Assembly: GCA_009843735.1 (NCBI GenBank)
Contig: VYCW01000041.1
Coordinates: 25,879-89,878 of the forward strand
DNA from: Acidimicrobiaceae bacterium
Lineage (GTDB): Bacteria > Actinomycetota > Acidimicrobiia > Acidimicrobiales > Aldehydirespiratoraceae
DNA: 64,000 nt
Reading direction: 5' to 3'
The translations under genes were made by a program, and so were the position numbers. Below, in pieces: positions 17,536-24,988 of the stretch (its first letter is position 1; every line of letters begins with the position of its first letter). The notes beneath the pieces are model-generated. The model was given only the letters and a program-made list of their open reading frames with translations, had not been told where the DNA came from and did not search any database.

Positions 17536-17609
17536 GGGGCTGTAGCTCAGTTGGCTAGAGCACCTGCTTTGCAAGCAGGGGGTCGTCGGTTCGAGTCCGA
17601 TCAGCTCCA
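17536..17609 (+). tRNA. tRNA-Ala (anticodon TGC)
   Basis: A full 74-base cloverleaf. The acceptor stem GGGGCTG/CAGCTCC includes the G3-U70 wobble pair that identifies alanine tRNAs. The D-arm is GCTC...GAGC, the anticodon stem CCTGC/GCAGG encloses TTTGCAA with TGC at 17570-17572, and the T-arm is GTCGG-TTCGAGT-CCGAT. The discriminator is A at 17609. The 3' CCA is not encoded. Confidence 0.98.
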
Positions 17610-17661
17610 CTCGCCGAGGCCGCACGGCAAGGGGTTGCCGCAACCATGAAGGCGTGATCCA

Positions 17662-18507
17662 GTGACTCGAATCGGTCTGGCTCAGATCCTCAGCCGCCCC
17701 GGGACGACCGAGGCCAACCGGAAGGCCAGCGTCGATGCGGCCGCCTCCCTGTTCGAGCAGGGAGCGGACATCGTCCTGCTTCCCGAGATGGCGGTGCCGT
17801 GGTACAGCACCGACCGTGACGCGCTCGCGCCGCTGGCCGAAGCCCTCGACGGCCCGACTGTCACCGACTGGCAGGCCGAGGCCGCCCGCCACGGCGGGCT
17901 CGTCGTCGGGGGTCTCTGCGAACGATCGGGCGATGACGTCTACAACACCGCGGTCGCCGTCGGCCCCGACGGCGTGATCGCCCACTACCGGAAGCTGCAC
18001 CTCTTCGACGTCGAGAAGCACTGCTTCGCGCCGGGCGATGTCGGGTTGAGCGTCACTGAGACGGCCTGGGGAACCATCGGGCTGTGCATCTGCTACGACC
18101 TGCGCTTCGTGGAGGTCGTGCGGGTGCTGGCGCTGCGTGGTGCCGATCTGATCTGCGTCCCCACCGCCTGGGTGCGCGGCTTCGACCGGCGCCAGTACGC
18201 CGAGGGCGAGCTGATCCCCCACGCCGAGGGCGCGCTGGTTCAGGCCAACCTCAGCCAGGTGTTCATCGCTTGCGCGTCCCAGGTCGGAGCCGGTGACGGT
18301 GTGGAATGCCTGGGTTCCTCGGTCATGGCCGACCCCTACGGCGGCGTGGCCGCCGGTCCGCTGTCAACCGTCCGCGAGCAACTCGAGGTCACCGACATCG
18401 ACCTGTCCGAAGCCAGGCGGGCCCAAGCACGCAGCGAGCTCATCAAGCCGCGCTCCGACCGCCGCACCGACGTCTACGGCGTCTGGCACGAGGGCGAGCC
18501 GCTCTAG
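17662..18507 (+). CDS. Nitrilase-superfamily carbon-nitrogen hydrolase
   Basis: A 281-residue amidase-type member of the nitrilase superfamily. The triad is visible: E42 in LLPEMAVP, K111 in YRKLHLF, and C144 in GLCICYDLRF. Length and motifs match omega-amidase or N-carbamoyl amino acid hydrolase subfamilies rather than true nitrilases. A C-terminal DIDLSEARRAQARSELIKPRSDRR is typical, with the DVYG segment closing the fold. The GTG start is 52 bases after the tRNA. It is convergent with the next gene and appears to be transcribed alone. The substrate is not predictable. Confidence 0.9.
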   Translation: MTRIGLAQILSRPGTTEANRKASVDAAASLFEQGADIVLLPEMAVPWYSTDRDALAPLAEALDGPTVTDWQAEAARHGGLVVGGLCERSGDDVYNTAVAVGPDGVIAHYRKLHLFDVEKHCFAPGDVGLSVTETAWGTIGLCICYDLRFVEVVRVLALRGADLICVPTAWVRGFDRRQYAEGELIPHAEGALVQANLSQVFIACASQVGAGDGVECLGSSVMADPYGGVAAGPLSTVREQLEVTDIDLSEARRAQARSELIKPRSDRRTDVYGVWHEGEPL

Positions 18508-18528
18508 AGGCCAAGCGGGTGTTCGCCG

Positions 18529-19002
18529 TCAGGCGATGCTCAAGCCTGACAGAACGCGGTTGAATTCGGGCACCAGCACCCCACGGCGGGAGTGCGACCC
18601 GATCACTACGTAGAGGCAGAACGCCCGCGCGCCCACATGGAAAAAATGTTGCAGGCCGGCATGACCCGGTACAGCCACGTTCAGCTGGTCCGAGCCGAAG
18701 TCGTCGGGGGTGAGGCGGCCCGGCACGCCCTCCGCCGCGAAGAGCATGGTCCCGACCGAGGCTGCACCGAACTCGACCAGCGCGGCGAAGATCCCGTTGC
18801 GGCCCATGGTCTCGACCGCTCCAGCTCCGTAGTCGTCCCGCTCGGCGGGCAGTGAGAAGTTGGCCGCGTGCAGCACCACCAGCGGCGCGGGCAACGGGTC
18901 CACGGTCTCGTCCAGCGTCGAAGGGTCCGGCTGGGTGGACAGCTCAGCCTCCCAGCCCGCCGGAACATCGATGCTCACCCCGTGAGCGGCCAGTGTGGTC
19001 AT
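18529..19002 (-). CDS. Conserved hypothetical protein (157 aa)
   Basis: A soluble, slightly acidic protein that begins with THGVSIDVPAGW-like sequence, resembling small actinobacterial proteins that carry a DVPxGW lead and predicted beta-sandwich fold. No catalytic motif or membrane segment is seen. It lies 21 bases after the membrane protein upstream on the same strand, so it is probably the last gene of the mau-like operon. Function unknown. Confidence 0.6.
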   Translation of the reverse strand: MTTLAAHGVSIDVPAGWEAELSTQPDPSTLDETVDPLPAPLVVLHAANFSLPAERDDYGAGAVETMGRNGIFAALVEFGAASVGTMLFAAEGVPGRLTPDDFGSDQLNVAVPGHAGLQHFFHVGARAFCLYVVIGSHSRRGVLVPEFNRVLSGLSIA

Positions 19003-19023
19003 GTCAGGTCACCGATCGTCCGG

Positions 19024-19611
19024 TCACAGCGCCAGCAGGCTCGCGGCCGCCGCGCAGCCGAGCCCGGCCGCGGCTCCCGCTCCCAGGTGGCGGGCCCGGT
19101 CGGCGTGGAGGTCGAGACGGCGGTGCAGCCGTCGCAGATCGTCGGTGGTGCGCACGCCGCTGCTCAGAGCCATGCTCCCGGCCCGGGCCACCCCGAACGC
19201 GGCTCCGATCAGCAGGCCCGCGGTGGTGTCGCCCGCCAGCAGCGCGGCCAGCATGAACAGCGGCACCAGCGCGGTGTTGACCACCGTTGCCACCGCGGCG
19301 CCGAGTTGCAGGCCGAAACCGGCCCCGTAGACCCACGGCCGGTAGGCGACGAGCCAGTCCTCGTTGACCTGACGGCGGCCCGGCAAACGTCGACCCGACA
19401 TATCCCAGACCGCGGCCACCGCGCACGCCCCGGCCAGAACAACAAGCCGAGCGCCGTCGCTGAGGGAGCCAGCCAGAGACTGCCCGGCAGCGCCCAGCGC
19501 GACGCCGACGACCGCTCCCCCGACCACCGCTCCGAGAGACAGCCAACCCACCGTCAGCCACCATCGGTTGCCCCGGGCCCGCTCACCGAGCGGGCTGATG
19601 CTCGTCAGCAT
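19024..19611 (-). CDS. Small multi-pass membrane protein in the mau-like operon
   Basis: 195 residues with about four hydrophobic helices (around residues 20-45, 55-72, 95-125, 130-150) and a terminal Ala/Gly-rich helix, separated by a conserved-looking WDMSGRRLPGRRQVNEDWLVAYRPW segment. I do not recognise the family. ATG at 19611 has GAGGA six bases upstream and is preferred to a TTG two codons earlier. It follows the MauD-like gene by 80 bases on the same strand and probably shares its transcript, which suggests a part in assembly or electron transfer at the membrane. Confidence 0.6.
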   Translation of the reverse strand: MLTSISPLGERARGNRWWLTVGWLSLGAVVGGAVVGVALGAAGQSLAGSLSDGARLVVLAGACAVAAVWDMSGRRLPGRRQVNEDWLVAYRPWVYGAGFGLQLGAAVATVVNTALVPLFMLAALLAGDTTAGLLIGAAFGVARAGSMALSSGVRTTDDLRRLHRRLDLHADRARHLGAGAAAGLGCAAAASLLAL

Positions 19612-19691
19612 CGACAATCCTCAAGGCGACCATGCCGACCGCGCCCCGGCAGCCAGCGCCGCCATCGCTCCGATGGCCGCAACCGCAGTCA

Positions 19692-20480
19692 TCACTCGAC
19701 CCGGCGGTCGCTCGAGTCGGCGCCGTTGCCGTGAACCGGAGCGGATCCTCCGGGGTAGAGACTCGGATGGCCAGGGCCCACGCCGGCAGATCGGAGAGCG
19801 TCGTCGGCCCGCCGGGCCCGGCTCCGGCCGGAGCGGCCCGCCGGCGGCCTCACCCGCCCCCGGGTGCTGCGGGCCAGATCGGCGTCGTCCAGTGCCTCCT
19901 GCAACAGCTCGCGCAGTTGCTCCCAGCCCAGGGCGCTGCCCGCTCCGACGATCCGTCCGTCGACACCGTCGACAAGCGCGAAGTACGGCGAGCCCGGAAC
20001 GTCGTAGTCCTGCCACGCGGCCGACGACAGCACGGCCTTCACGCCGGGCGGGACCAGCTCCGCCAGCGCTGACTCCGAGTCGTGGGCGGGGTCCTGGCCG
20101 ACGATCACCAGGCGGGTGCCGTCCCCGGGCAGGTCGACTCCCGGCTCGGCGAACGCCTCCCAGAATCGCTTGCAGGTGCGGCACCCCGACGACAGGAACG
20201 CCAGCAGGGTGTGGTGCGGCACGCCGGTGACCGCAACCTTGGTGGGACCGCCCGCCGGCACGGTGCCGGCAATGTCGCGGGCCGTCTGATGCCCGCCTGG
20301 AGCCGCTTCGGTGGCGCGGTCCGGGACCGAGCCGGGCGGCAGATCGGATGCCTGGTCGTCGAGGCTGATCCCGGCCCGGTCGAGGGCCCGCAGGATCTCA
20401 GCGTGGGTCCTGAGCAGCCCGAACACGATCAGGGCGAGCACACCGACCGCGACGGCCAGCAGAACGACCACCACCGTCAT
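19692..20480 (-). CDS. MauD-like membrane-anchored thioredoxin-fold protein
   Basis: This 262-residue protein has an N-terminal signal anchor (residues 1-22) and a thioredoxin fold with the redox pair C100-x-x-C103 in FLSSGCRTCKRFW, then LVIVGQDP and a cis-Pro region VPGSPYFALVDG. MauD is the thiol-disulfide protein needed to form the disulfides of the methylamine dehydrogenase small subunit. The ATG overlaps the stop of the Cys-rich SLH protein as ATGA, so the substrate and its probable disulfide catalyst are made together. The 50-residue Arg/Gly/Ser-rich tail is low complexity. A general TlpA-type role is the alternative. Confidence 0.75.
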   Translation of the reverse strand: MTVVVVLLAVAVGVLALIVFGLLRTHAEILRALDRAGISLDDQASDLPPGSVPDRATEAAPGGHQTARDIAGTVPAGGPTKVAVTGVPHHTLLAFLSSGCRTCKRFWEAFAEPGVDLPGDGTRLVIVGQDPAHDSESALAELVPPGVKAVLSSAAWQDYDVPGSPYFALVDGVDGRIVGAGSALGWEQLRELLQEALDDADLARSTRGRVRPPAGRSGRSRARRADDALRSAGVGPGHPSLYPGGSAPVHGNGADSSDRRVE

Positions 20481-21739
20481 CGGGCGACCGTCGGGTTGTC
20501 GGGCGTCGGAGCATCCTGCGGTGGCGTCTCCTGCGGTGGCGTCTCCTGCGGCGGGGTCTCCTGCAGCGGGGTCTCCGGCTCCTTCGGCGAGGGGTCCACG
20601 GTCCGGAGGTGGTAGCGGTGAAGCAGCAACGCGACGTCGGCGCGGCTGGCCGGCAGGTCAGCTCCGAAGCGGCCGAGGTCGGTCCACCAGACGATGTCCT
20701 TCTCGAGCCCCCAGGCCAGCGCGCCGCGGAACCACGCGTCCACACCCACATCGGAGAAGGCGATCCGGGCCTCAGCCCCGGGCTTACCAGCCAAGGCATG
20801 CAGGAACACGATCGATTGCGCCCGGCTCACATTGCTCAAGGGATCGAACTTGCGGGGCCCACGTCCGGCGGTGATCCCGTTCTGCACCATCCACGCCACC
20901 GCGTCGGCGTAGTACGCACCCGGGTCCACATCGTCGAATCCGTCGCTGTGCAGCGCAGGAGGCTTGCCCTCGTAGAGCCAGAGGAAGGTGGCGAATTGGG
21001 CCCGAGTCACCAGCTCGTCGGGACCGAACAGGTCGTCGGTGAAGCCGGCCGCAATGCCCTCGCTCGCCATCCACTCGACAGCGCTGGCGTAGAGCGCCTT
21101 GGGGGGAATGTCGGTGAAGCCGTCGTGCAGGCAGGGTCGGTCGTGCCAGCGAGTGCTCTGGCTGTACAGCACCGGGGAGCTCGCGCAGGCCGGGTCCCAC
21201 TTCCACGGGGGCACACAGGTGACGATGCGGCAATGGAGCGGACCCACACAAAGGTCCTGGTTGCACTGGCCGTAGCGGAAGCGGGTGCACTCCGACTTGC
21301 GGGTGTCGCAGCCGCCGTGGCACTTGCACACCGCCGATGTGCACGACCGGGCGCAGAGGCCGCCCGAGGAGCACCGGCAGCCCTCGTCGCAGGTGAAGTT
21401 GCAGTCGAGGTAGTAGCGGGGCTGGGGGCCGTTCAGGTCACAGAATCCCGAGCCGTCGGCCCTCCACCAGCCGGCGACGATGGTCCCCGGCGGGCAGAGG
21501 TTCTCGCCGGTGATCTTGCAGCAAAACTCGCTCCAGTTGTCGCAGCACAGCGCTCCGGGACGGCACTCCCAGCCCTTGCACTGGATGATGGCGGCCTCGG
21601 CGGTGGTGGGCCGGATGGCGTAAGCGACCGGAGCGACCGCGACCGCGGTGGCGGCCATGGCCGACTTGCGCAGAAAGCCCCGGCGCCCGGCCCGGCGGTC
21701 CACCACCCGCGAGACCCGCTCGACCAGCGTGCGGCTCAC
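20477..21739 (-). CDS. Tat-exported Cys-rich MauA-like domain fused to three SLH repeats
   Basis: A 420-residue secreted protein. Twin arginines R19-R20 in RRGFLRK and the following hydrophobic stretch form a Tat signal. Residues 54 to about 190 hold more than 25 Cys. The block CPPGT (82-86)...WW (91-92)...C100...YYLDCNFTC resembles the methylamine dehydrogenase light chain around the first tryptophan of its TTQ cofactor (CPPGT...SWVGTC...YNDCC). Three SLH repeats follow (FTDIP..., FDDVD..., FSDVG..., each with a VTRAQ/VSRAQ/ASRAD element). The C-terminus has four ETPPQ-type repeats. The GTG overlaps the mauE-like stop as GTGA. An SLH-anchored redox protein is likely, but whether TTQ is made is unproven. 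Confidence 0.72.
   Translation of the reverse strand: MSRTLVERVSRVVDRRAGRRGFLRKSAMAATAVAVAPVAYAIRPTTAEAAIIQCKGWECRPGALCCDNWSEFCCKITGENLCPPGTIVAGWWRADGSGFCDLNGPQPRYYLDCNFTCDEGCRCSSGGLCARSCTSAVCKCHGGCDTRKSECTRFRYGQCNQDLCVGPLHCRIVTCVPPWKWDPACASSPVLYSQSTRWHDRPCLHDGFTDIPPKALYASAVEWMASEGIAAGFTDDLFGPDELVTRAQFATFLWLYEGKPPALHSDGFDDVDPGAYYADAVAWMVQNGITAGRGPRKFDPLSNVSRAQSIVFLHALAGKPGAEARIAFSDVGVDAWFRGALAWGLEKDIVWWTDLGRFGADLPASRADVALLLHRYHLRTVDPSPKEPETPLQETPPQETPPQETPPQDAPTPDNPTVAR
20515..20574. repeat. Four 15-bp tandem repeats coding ETPPQ units
   Basis: Four units of CCTGCGGTGGCGTCT-type sequence, the last two with small changes, encode the Pro/Gln-rich C-terminal tail of the SLH protein. The unit is a multiple of three, so copy number could vary without a frameshift. 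Confidence 0.85.
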
Positions 21740-22332
21740 GGTCTCCCGCTCCCGTTGTGAGACGCCGCCCCGACGGTGGTCGGCGGGGGCAGGGAGCGGA
21801 ACAGGCCCCCCGCACCGGGGCCGGACGACCGGGCGGCCAGCGCCTCGGGCAGGGCTGTGAACGACACCAGGACGAGTCCGGCCAGCAGCACGATCACCAC
21901 GGCCAACGCGACGCCGGTGGCGGGGCTCTCCCCCGCCGCCTGCACCAGCGCCGGAACGGGCGGGGAGGCTGAGCCGGCGGCGATGAACGACATCGCAGAA
22001 AGCGTCAGGTTGCCTGCGACATGGATCAGCGACGGCGGGGCGTCGAGGCGGCCGAAGCACCCGCAGGAGTCGGCGCCCGCGAGGACAGCTCGCAACACGA
22101 TCAGGGCGAACGCCCCGTACAGCAGCCCCACGGTCCAGACCGCCAGGCCACCGGCGATCAGAGCGGCTGTCCCCGCGGCAGCCTCCACCGCGCCGATGAG
22201 CCGCACCACGGCGGGCCGGGTCCTCAAGCCGACCAGTCCGGAGAAGCCGTCCGCGGGACGGATCAGCTTGGCCGCGCCGGCGACCACCAGCAGCAGCGCG
22301 GCCGACGCGTGGAGCGCGGACACGACAGACAC
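21736..22332 (-). CDS. MauE/DoxX-type methylamine utilization membrane protein
   Basis: The 198-residue protein has about five transmembrane helices and the MauE hallmark DSCGCFG (C90, C92) after a VLLYGAF-type helix; the first helix carries AGAAKL. MauE works with MauD in disulfide formation and maturation of the methylamine dehydrogenase light chain. Its stop overlaps the Cys-rich gene as GTGA, which ties it to that product. The GTG start at 22332 is the most upstream that keeps the first helix whole; another GTG lies three codons downstream. There is no good ribosome-binding site, so the start is uncertain. Confidence 0.78.
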   Translation of the reverse strand: MSVVSALHASAALLLVVAGAAKLIRPADGFSGLVGLRTRPAVVRLIGAVEAAAGTAALIAGGLAVWTVGLLYGAFALIVLRAVLAGADSCGCFGRLDAPPSLIHVAGNLTLSAMSFIAAGSASPPVPALVQAAGESPATGVALAVVIVLLAGLVLVSFTALPEALAARSSGPGAGGLFRSLPPPTTVGAASHNGSGRP

Positions 22333-22396
22333 AAGCGGCGATGCTAACGGCCCCGACCCGCACGGGACCAGCCGTCGAACCGGCTGAACTGCCGCG

Positions 22397-23236
22397 CTAT
22401 ATGCCGGGGGTCCGGTAGCCGTCGGACCGCCACAGGATCGGGAAGTGGTTCTCGTCCATCTCGTCGTCGGTGAGCCTCGCGTAGCGGGAGTAGATCGGCC
22501 CGTTGCCCTCACCAAAGCCGGCCCGGTCGAAGCGGGCCTCGCTGCTGGCGCAATGCAGCACGAGGGACCGGCGGTGCCGGCCGGAGCGGTTGGGGCCCGA
22601 GCCGTGCCACGCCCACCCGTGGTGGAACGCCCCGCCGCCCGCGCCCACCTCCACCGCCGCGATGTCGAGCTCGACACCCAGACTCTGCGCCGCGGCCTCC
22701 ACGGGGGCCCGGAAGTCGTCGGGGGCGTGGAACTGGCCCATCACATCGGCGCCGGCGGGCCAGCGGTGCGATCCCCTGGCCAGTTCCATGGTTCCGCCGG
22801 CCGCGGTGGTGTCATCGAGGGCGATCCAACACGAGAACATCTCCGTGGGCGTGTACCAGGCCAGGTAGGCGTTGTCGCGGTGGAATCCCAGCGAGCGGGC
22901 GCCGGGCGGCTTCCAGATCACGTTGTCCTGGGCGATCCGGGCGCCTGGCCAGCCGGCCAGCCGGGCCACGGCCTCGCCGAGGCGAACGTCGAGCACCACC
23001 GATGCGATCAGCCGGTCGGCCTTCCAGCCGTTGCAGATCTGGCGGGCGAGAGTCGGATCGCTGGTGCCCTCCTGCCAGTTGACCTCGTCGGGAGCGGTGC
23101 CGGTTTCGAAGTCGCCCCGGAACAGCCGTTCGAACCGTTCCTTCAGCGGATCGATCAGCTCGGTATCGATCAGCGAATCGACCGTGACGAAGCCGTCGGC
23201 CTGGAAGGCGGCCACATCGGTACCGGAGAGCATCAT
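22397..23236 (-). CDS. Phytanoyl-CoA dioxygenase family Fe(II)/2-oxoglutarate enzyme
   Basis: A 279-residue PhyH-family protein. The iron triad is H119-x-D121 in GFHRDN and H211 in HGWAWHGSGPN, with the 2-oxoglutarate-binding Arg in the following SGRHRRSL. FQADGFVTVDSL at the N-terminus is typical. It would hydroxylate a small molecule or peptide. It sits between two systems: upstream of the mauE-like gene on the same strand, and 83 bases divergent from the NHLP precursor, so it might belong to either. Of three possible starts (TTG 23242, ATG 23236, ATG 23233) the choice is not certain. Confidence 0.85.
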   Translation of the reverse strand: MMLSGTDVAAFQADGFVTVDSLIDTELIDPLKERFERLFRGDFETGTAPDEVNWQEGTSDPTLARQICNGWKADRLIASVVLDVRLGEAVARLAGWPGARIAQDNVIWKPPGARSLGFHRDNAYLAWYTPTEMFSCWIALDDTTAAGGTMELARGSHRWPAGADVMGQFHAPDDFRAPVEAAAQSLGVELDIAAVEVGAGGGAFHHGWAWHGSGPNRSGRHRRSLVLHCASSEARFDRAGFGEGNGPIYSRYARLTDDEMDENHFPILWRSDGYRTPGI

Positions 23237-23319
23237 CTCCAAGCTAGAGGCCGAGGACCCCGGTCGGCGACTAGGCTGATCATGTCTGATTCGTTCGCAG
23301 AAGAAGGAGAGGGTGAATT

Positions 23320-23595
23320 ATGGCAACTAGGACGATGAGCGAGATGAAGGCCCACATCACGGCCAAGGCCGTGGCGGACGAGAGCTTTCGGGAGAACCTG
23401 ATCGCCGACCCCAGGGCCGTGATCTCGGCCGAACTCGGCATCTCCATCCCGGAGGCCTTCAACATTCAGGTGCACGAGGACAACGACACCACCGCGCACT
23501 TGACCCTGCCGCCATCCGACCGGCTCACCGAGGCAGAGCTGGAGCGGGCTGCCGGCGGTGTCGATGTCAACTGGGACACCGTCAACATCTCATGA
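23320..23595 (+). CDS. RiPP precursor with nitrile-hydratase-like leader peptide (NHLP)
   Basis: The 91-residue product is a typical NHLP precursor. The leader has FRENLIADPRAVISAELG (residues 23-40), then SIPEAFNIQVHED and HLTLPP (60-65), and ends with LTEAELERAAGG at 69-80. The Gly79-Gly80 motif is where a C39 peptidase would cut, leaving an 11-residue core VDVNWDTVNIS. Proteusin and related precursors share this leader, derived from the nitrile hydratase alpha fold. The core has no Cys, so lanthionine or thiazole chemistry on Cys is excluded; Ser, Thr, Trp, Asn and Asp are available. AAGGAG lies ten bases before the ATG. The stop overlaps the convergent oxidase gene by six bases. Confidence 0.9.
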   Translation: MATRTMSEMKAHITAKAVADESFRENLIADPRAVISAELGISIPEAFNIQVHEDNDTTAHLTLPPSDRLTEAELERAAGGVDVNWDTVNIS

Positions 23596-24978
23596 CAGGG
23601 GCATCCCGCCGGGGTTGAGGATCCCGCGGGGGTCGAACTCCCGCTTCCATTCCACCATCCGCGGCCACCGGTCCCCGTAGTGGTCCTGCCATCGGGGGCG
23701 GTCGAAGTCCAGCCAGCCGGAGAGGTAGCGCTTGCCTCCGGCCGCGATGATGCGGCGGCTCTCGGCGGCCAGTACGGGCAGCACCTCATCGAGTTCTTCC
23801 GGCGGCGTCTCGATCAGGATGCCGTAGCCCATGATCATCTCGCCGGGCGGGTGCATGAATAGGGGGGACGTGAAGTGCTCGCAGAGGAAGGGGCCCAGCA
23901 TTATCCGCGCCGTTCGCGCCACCGGGGCGGGAAGCTGGTCGGCCATCTCGGTGATGAAGCTCGGAAAGGCGCCCCACGGCAGCACGCCCTCGGTGCACGG
24001 ATGAGCCTGGCTCCAGTCGTCGAACCAGTTGATCCCGCCGGAGCCGGTCCCGGTGCCTGAGCCCAGCTGGGCCTCGTCGCCGAGCCGGCCGTACGACATG
24101 GAGCTGTTCTCGGCGCGGGTGACGAACGGCAGCGTGGAATAGTCCCGGAAGCCCGACAGCCGGGTGAAGCTGAGATCATCGAGCAACTCGTCCTGGTCGG
24201 GCGGGACGTCGTCCCATTCCACTCCCAGGTAGACGGCAAAGACCCGGTAGGCGAACAGCTCGCCGGACAACACCTGCCACGGATCGCGGGCAACCGGCAG
24301 GCACCAGCCGTCGATGTACTGGAAGCGCTCGGTTCCGGAGATCAGCTCCAGGTCTCGCATCAGCACACGGATGTCCTCGTAGAGGAGGCTGTAGGTTCGC
24401 ACCCTGGGCAACACTCTGCGCAATCGCATGCGGGCCTCGACGATGGCTCCGAACTGCCCCAGCCCGCAGCGGACGCAATCGAACAGGCTGGCATGGCTCT
24501 CCGGCGAGCACCGCACGAGGCGGCCGTCGCCGGTCACAACCTCCAGTTCGGTCACGTTGTCGGTCTGAAGACCGTAGCGGTGGGAGGTGATGCTCAGGCC
24601 GGCCGTCGACAGGGTGCCGCCCACCGTCACACTCAGGTGGGTGGTGAGTGCCGGAGGTAGGAAGCCCTCGGCGTAGACGCGGTGCACCAAGTCACGCCAT
24701 CGCACACCGCCCTGCACGCGAATCTCGTCGCCCTCGATGTCGCCGATCCGGTCGAGTCCCTTCATGTCGACCAGAACGCCGCCGTCGCTCAGAGACTGAC
24801 CGCTCTGTGAATGGCCGCCGCCCCGGAAGGTCACCGGCATGCCTTCCCGGCTGCAGGCGCGGATGATCTCCGCCACGTCCTGCACCGAATGGGGGCGGGC
24901 GACGGCGCGGGGCCTCTTCATGAAGACCCGGCCAAAATCGCGGCTGGCCTCCTCCAGAGCCTCCTCGCCGGTCTCCAT
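23590..24978 (-). CDS. Cytokinin-dehydrogenase-like covalent FAD oxidase
   Basis: A 462-residue FAD-binding (PCMH/BBE-type) oxidase. FRGGGHSQSGQS carries His56, the usual covalent FAD attachment residue. The segment TTHLSVTVGGTLSTAGLS...HRYGLQTDNVTELEVVTGDG closely follows cytokinin dehydrogenases, and the C-terminal FDPRGILNPGG is the family ending. The second Cys linkage of bicovalent BBE enzymes is not seen. These flavoproteins oxidise C-N or C-O bonds with transfer to oxygen or quinone. ATG 24978 lies ten bases after the stop of the preceding gene; a GTG at 25002 is possible. Convergent with the precursor, it is the best candidate for its modifying enzyme. Confidence 0.85.
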   Translation of the reverse strand: METGEEALEEASRDFGRVFMKRPRAVARPHSVQDVAEIIRACSREGMPVTFRGGGHSQSGQSLSDGGVLVDMKGLDRIGDIEGDEIRVQGGVRWRDLVHRVYAEGFLPPALTTHLSVTVGGTLSTAGLSITSHRYGLQTDNVTELEVVTGDGRLVRCSPESHASLFDCVRCGLGQFGAIVEARMRLRRVLPRVRTYSLLYEDIRVLMRDLELISGTERFQYIDGWCLPVARDPWQVLSGELFAYRVFAVYLGVEWDDVPPDQDELLDDLSFTRLSGFRDYSTLPFVTRAENSSMSYGRLGDEAQLGSGTGTGSGGINWFDDWSQAHPCTEGVLPWGAFPSFITEMADQLPAPVARTARIMLGPFLCEHFTSPLFMHPPGEMIMGYGILIETPPEELDEVLPVLAAESRRIIAAGGKRYLSGWLDFDRPRWQDHYGDRWPRMVEWKREFDPRGILNPGGMPLS

Positions 24979-24988
24979 ACCGAGTCGA

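Noticed and set aside
20477..22363. Start of the SLH protein upstream within mauE
   Set aside because: An upstream start would add about 200 residues that are out of frame with MauE and Arg-rich; the GTG overlap, Tat signal and MauE motif fix the start at 21739.
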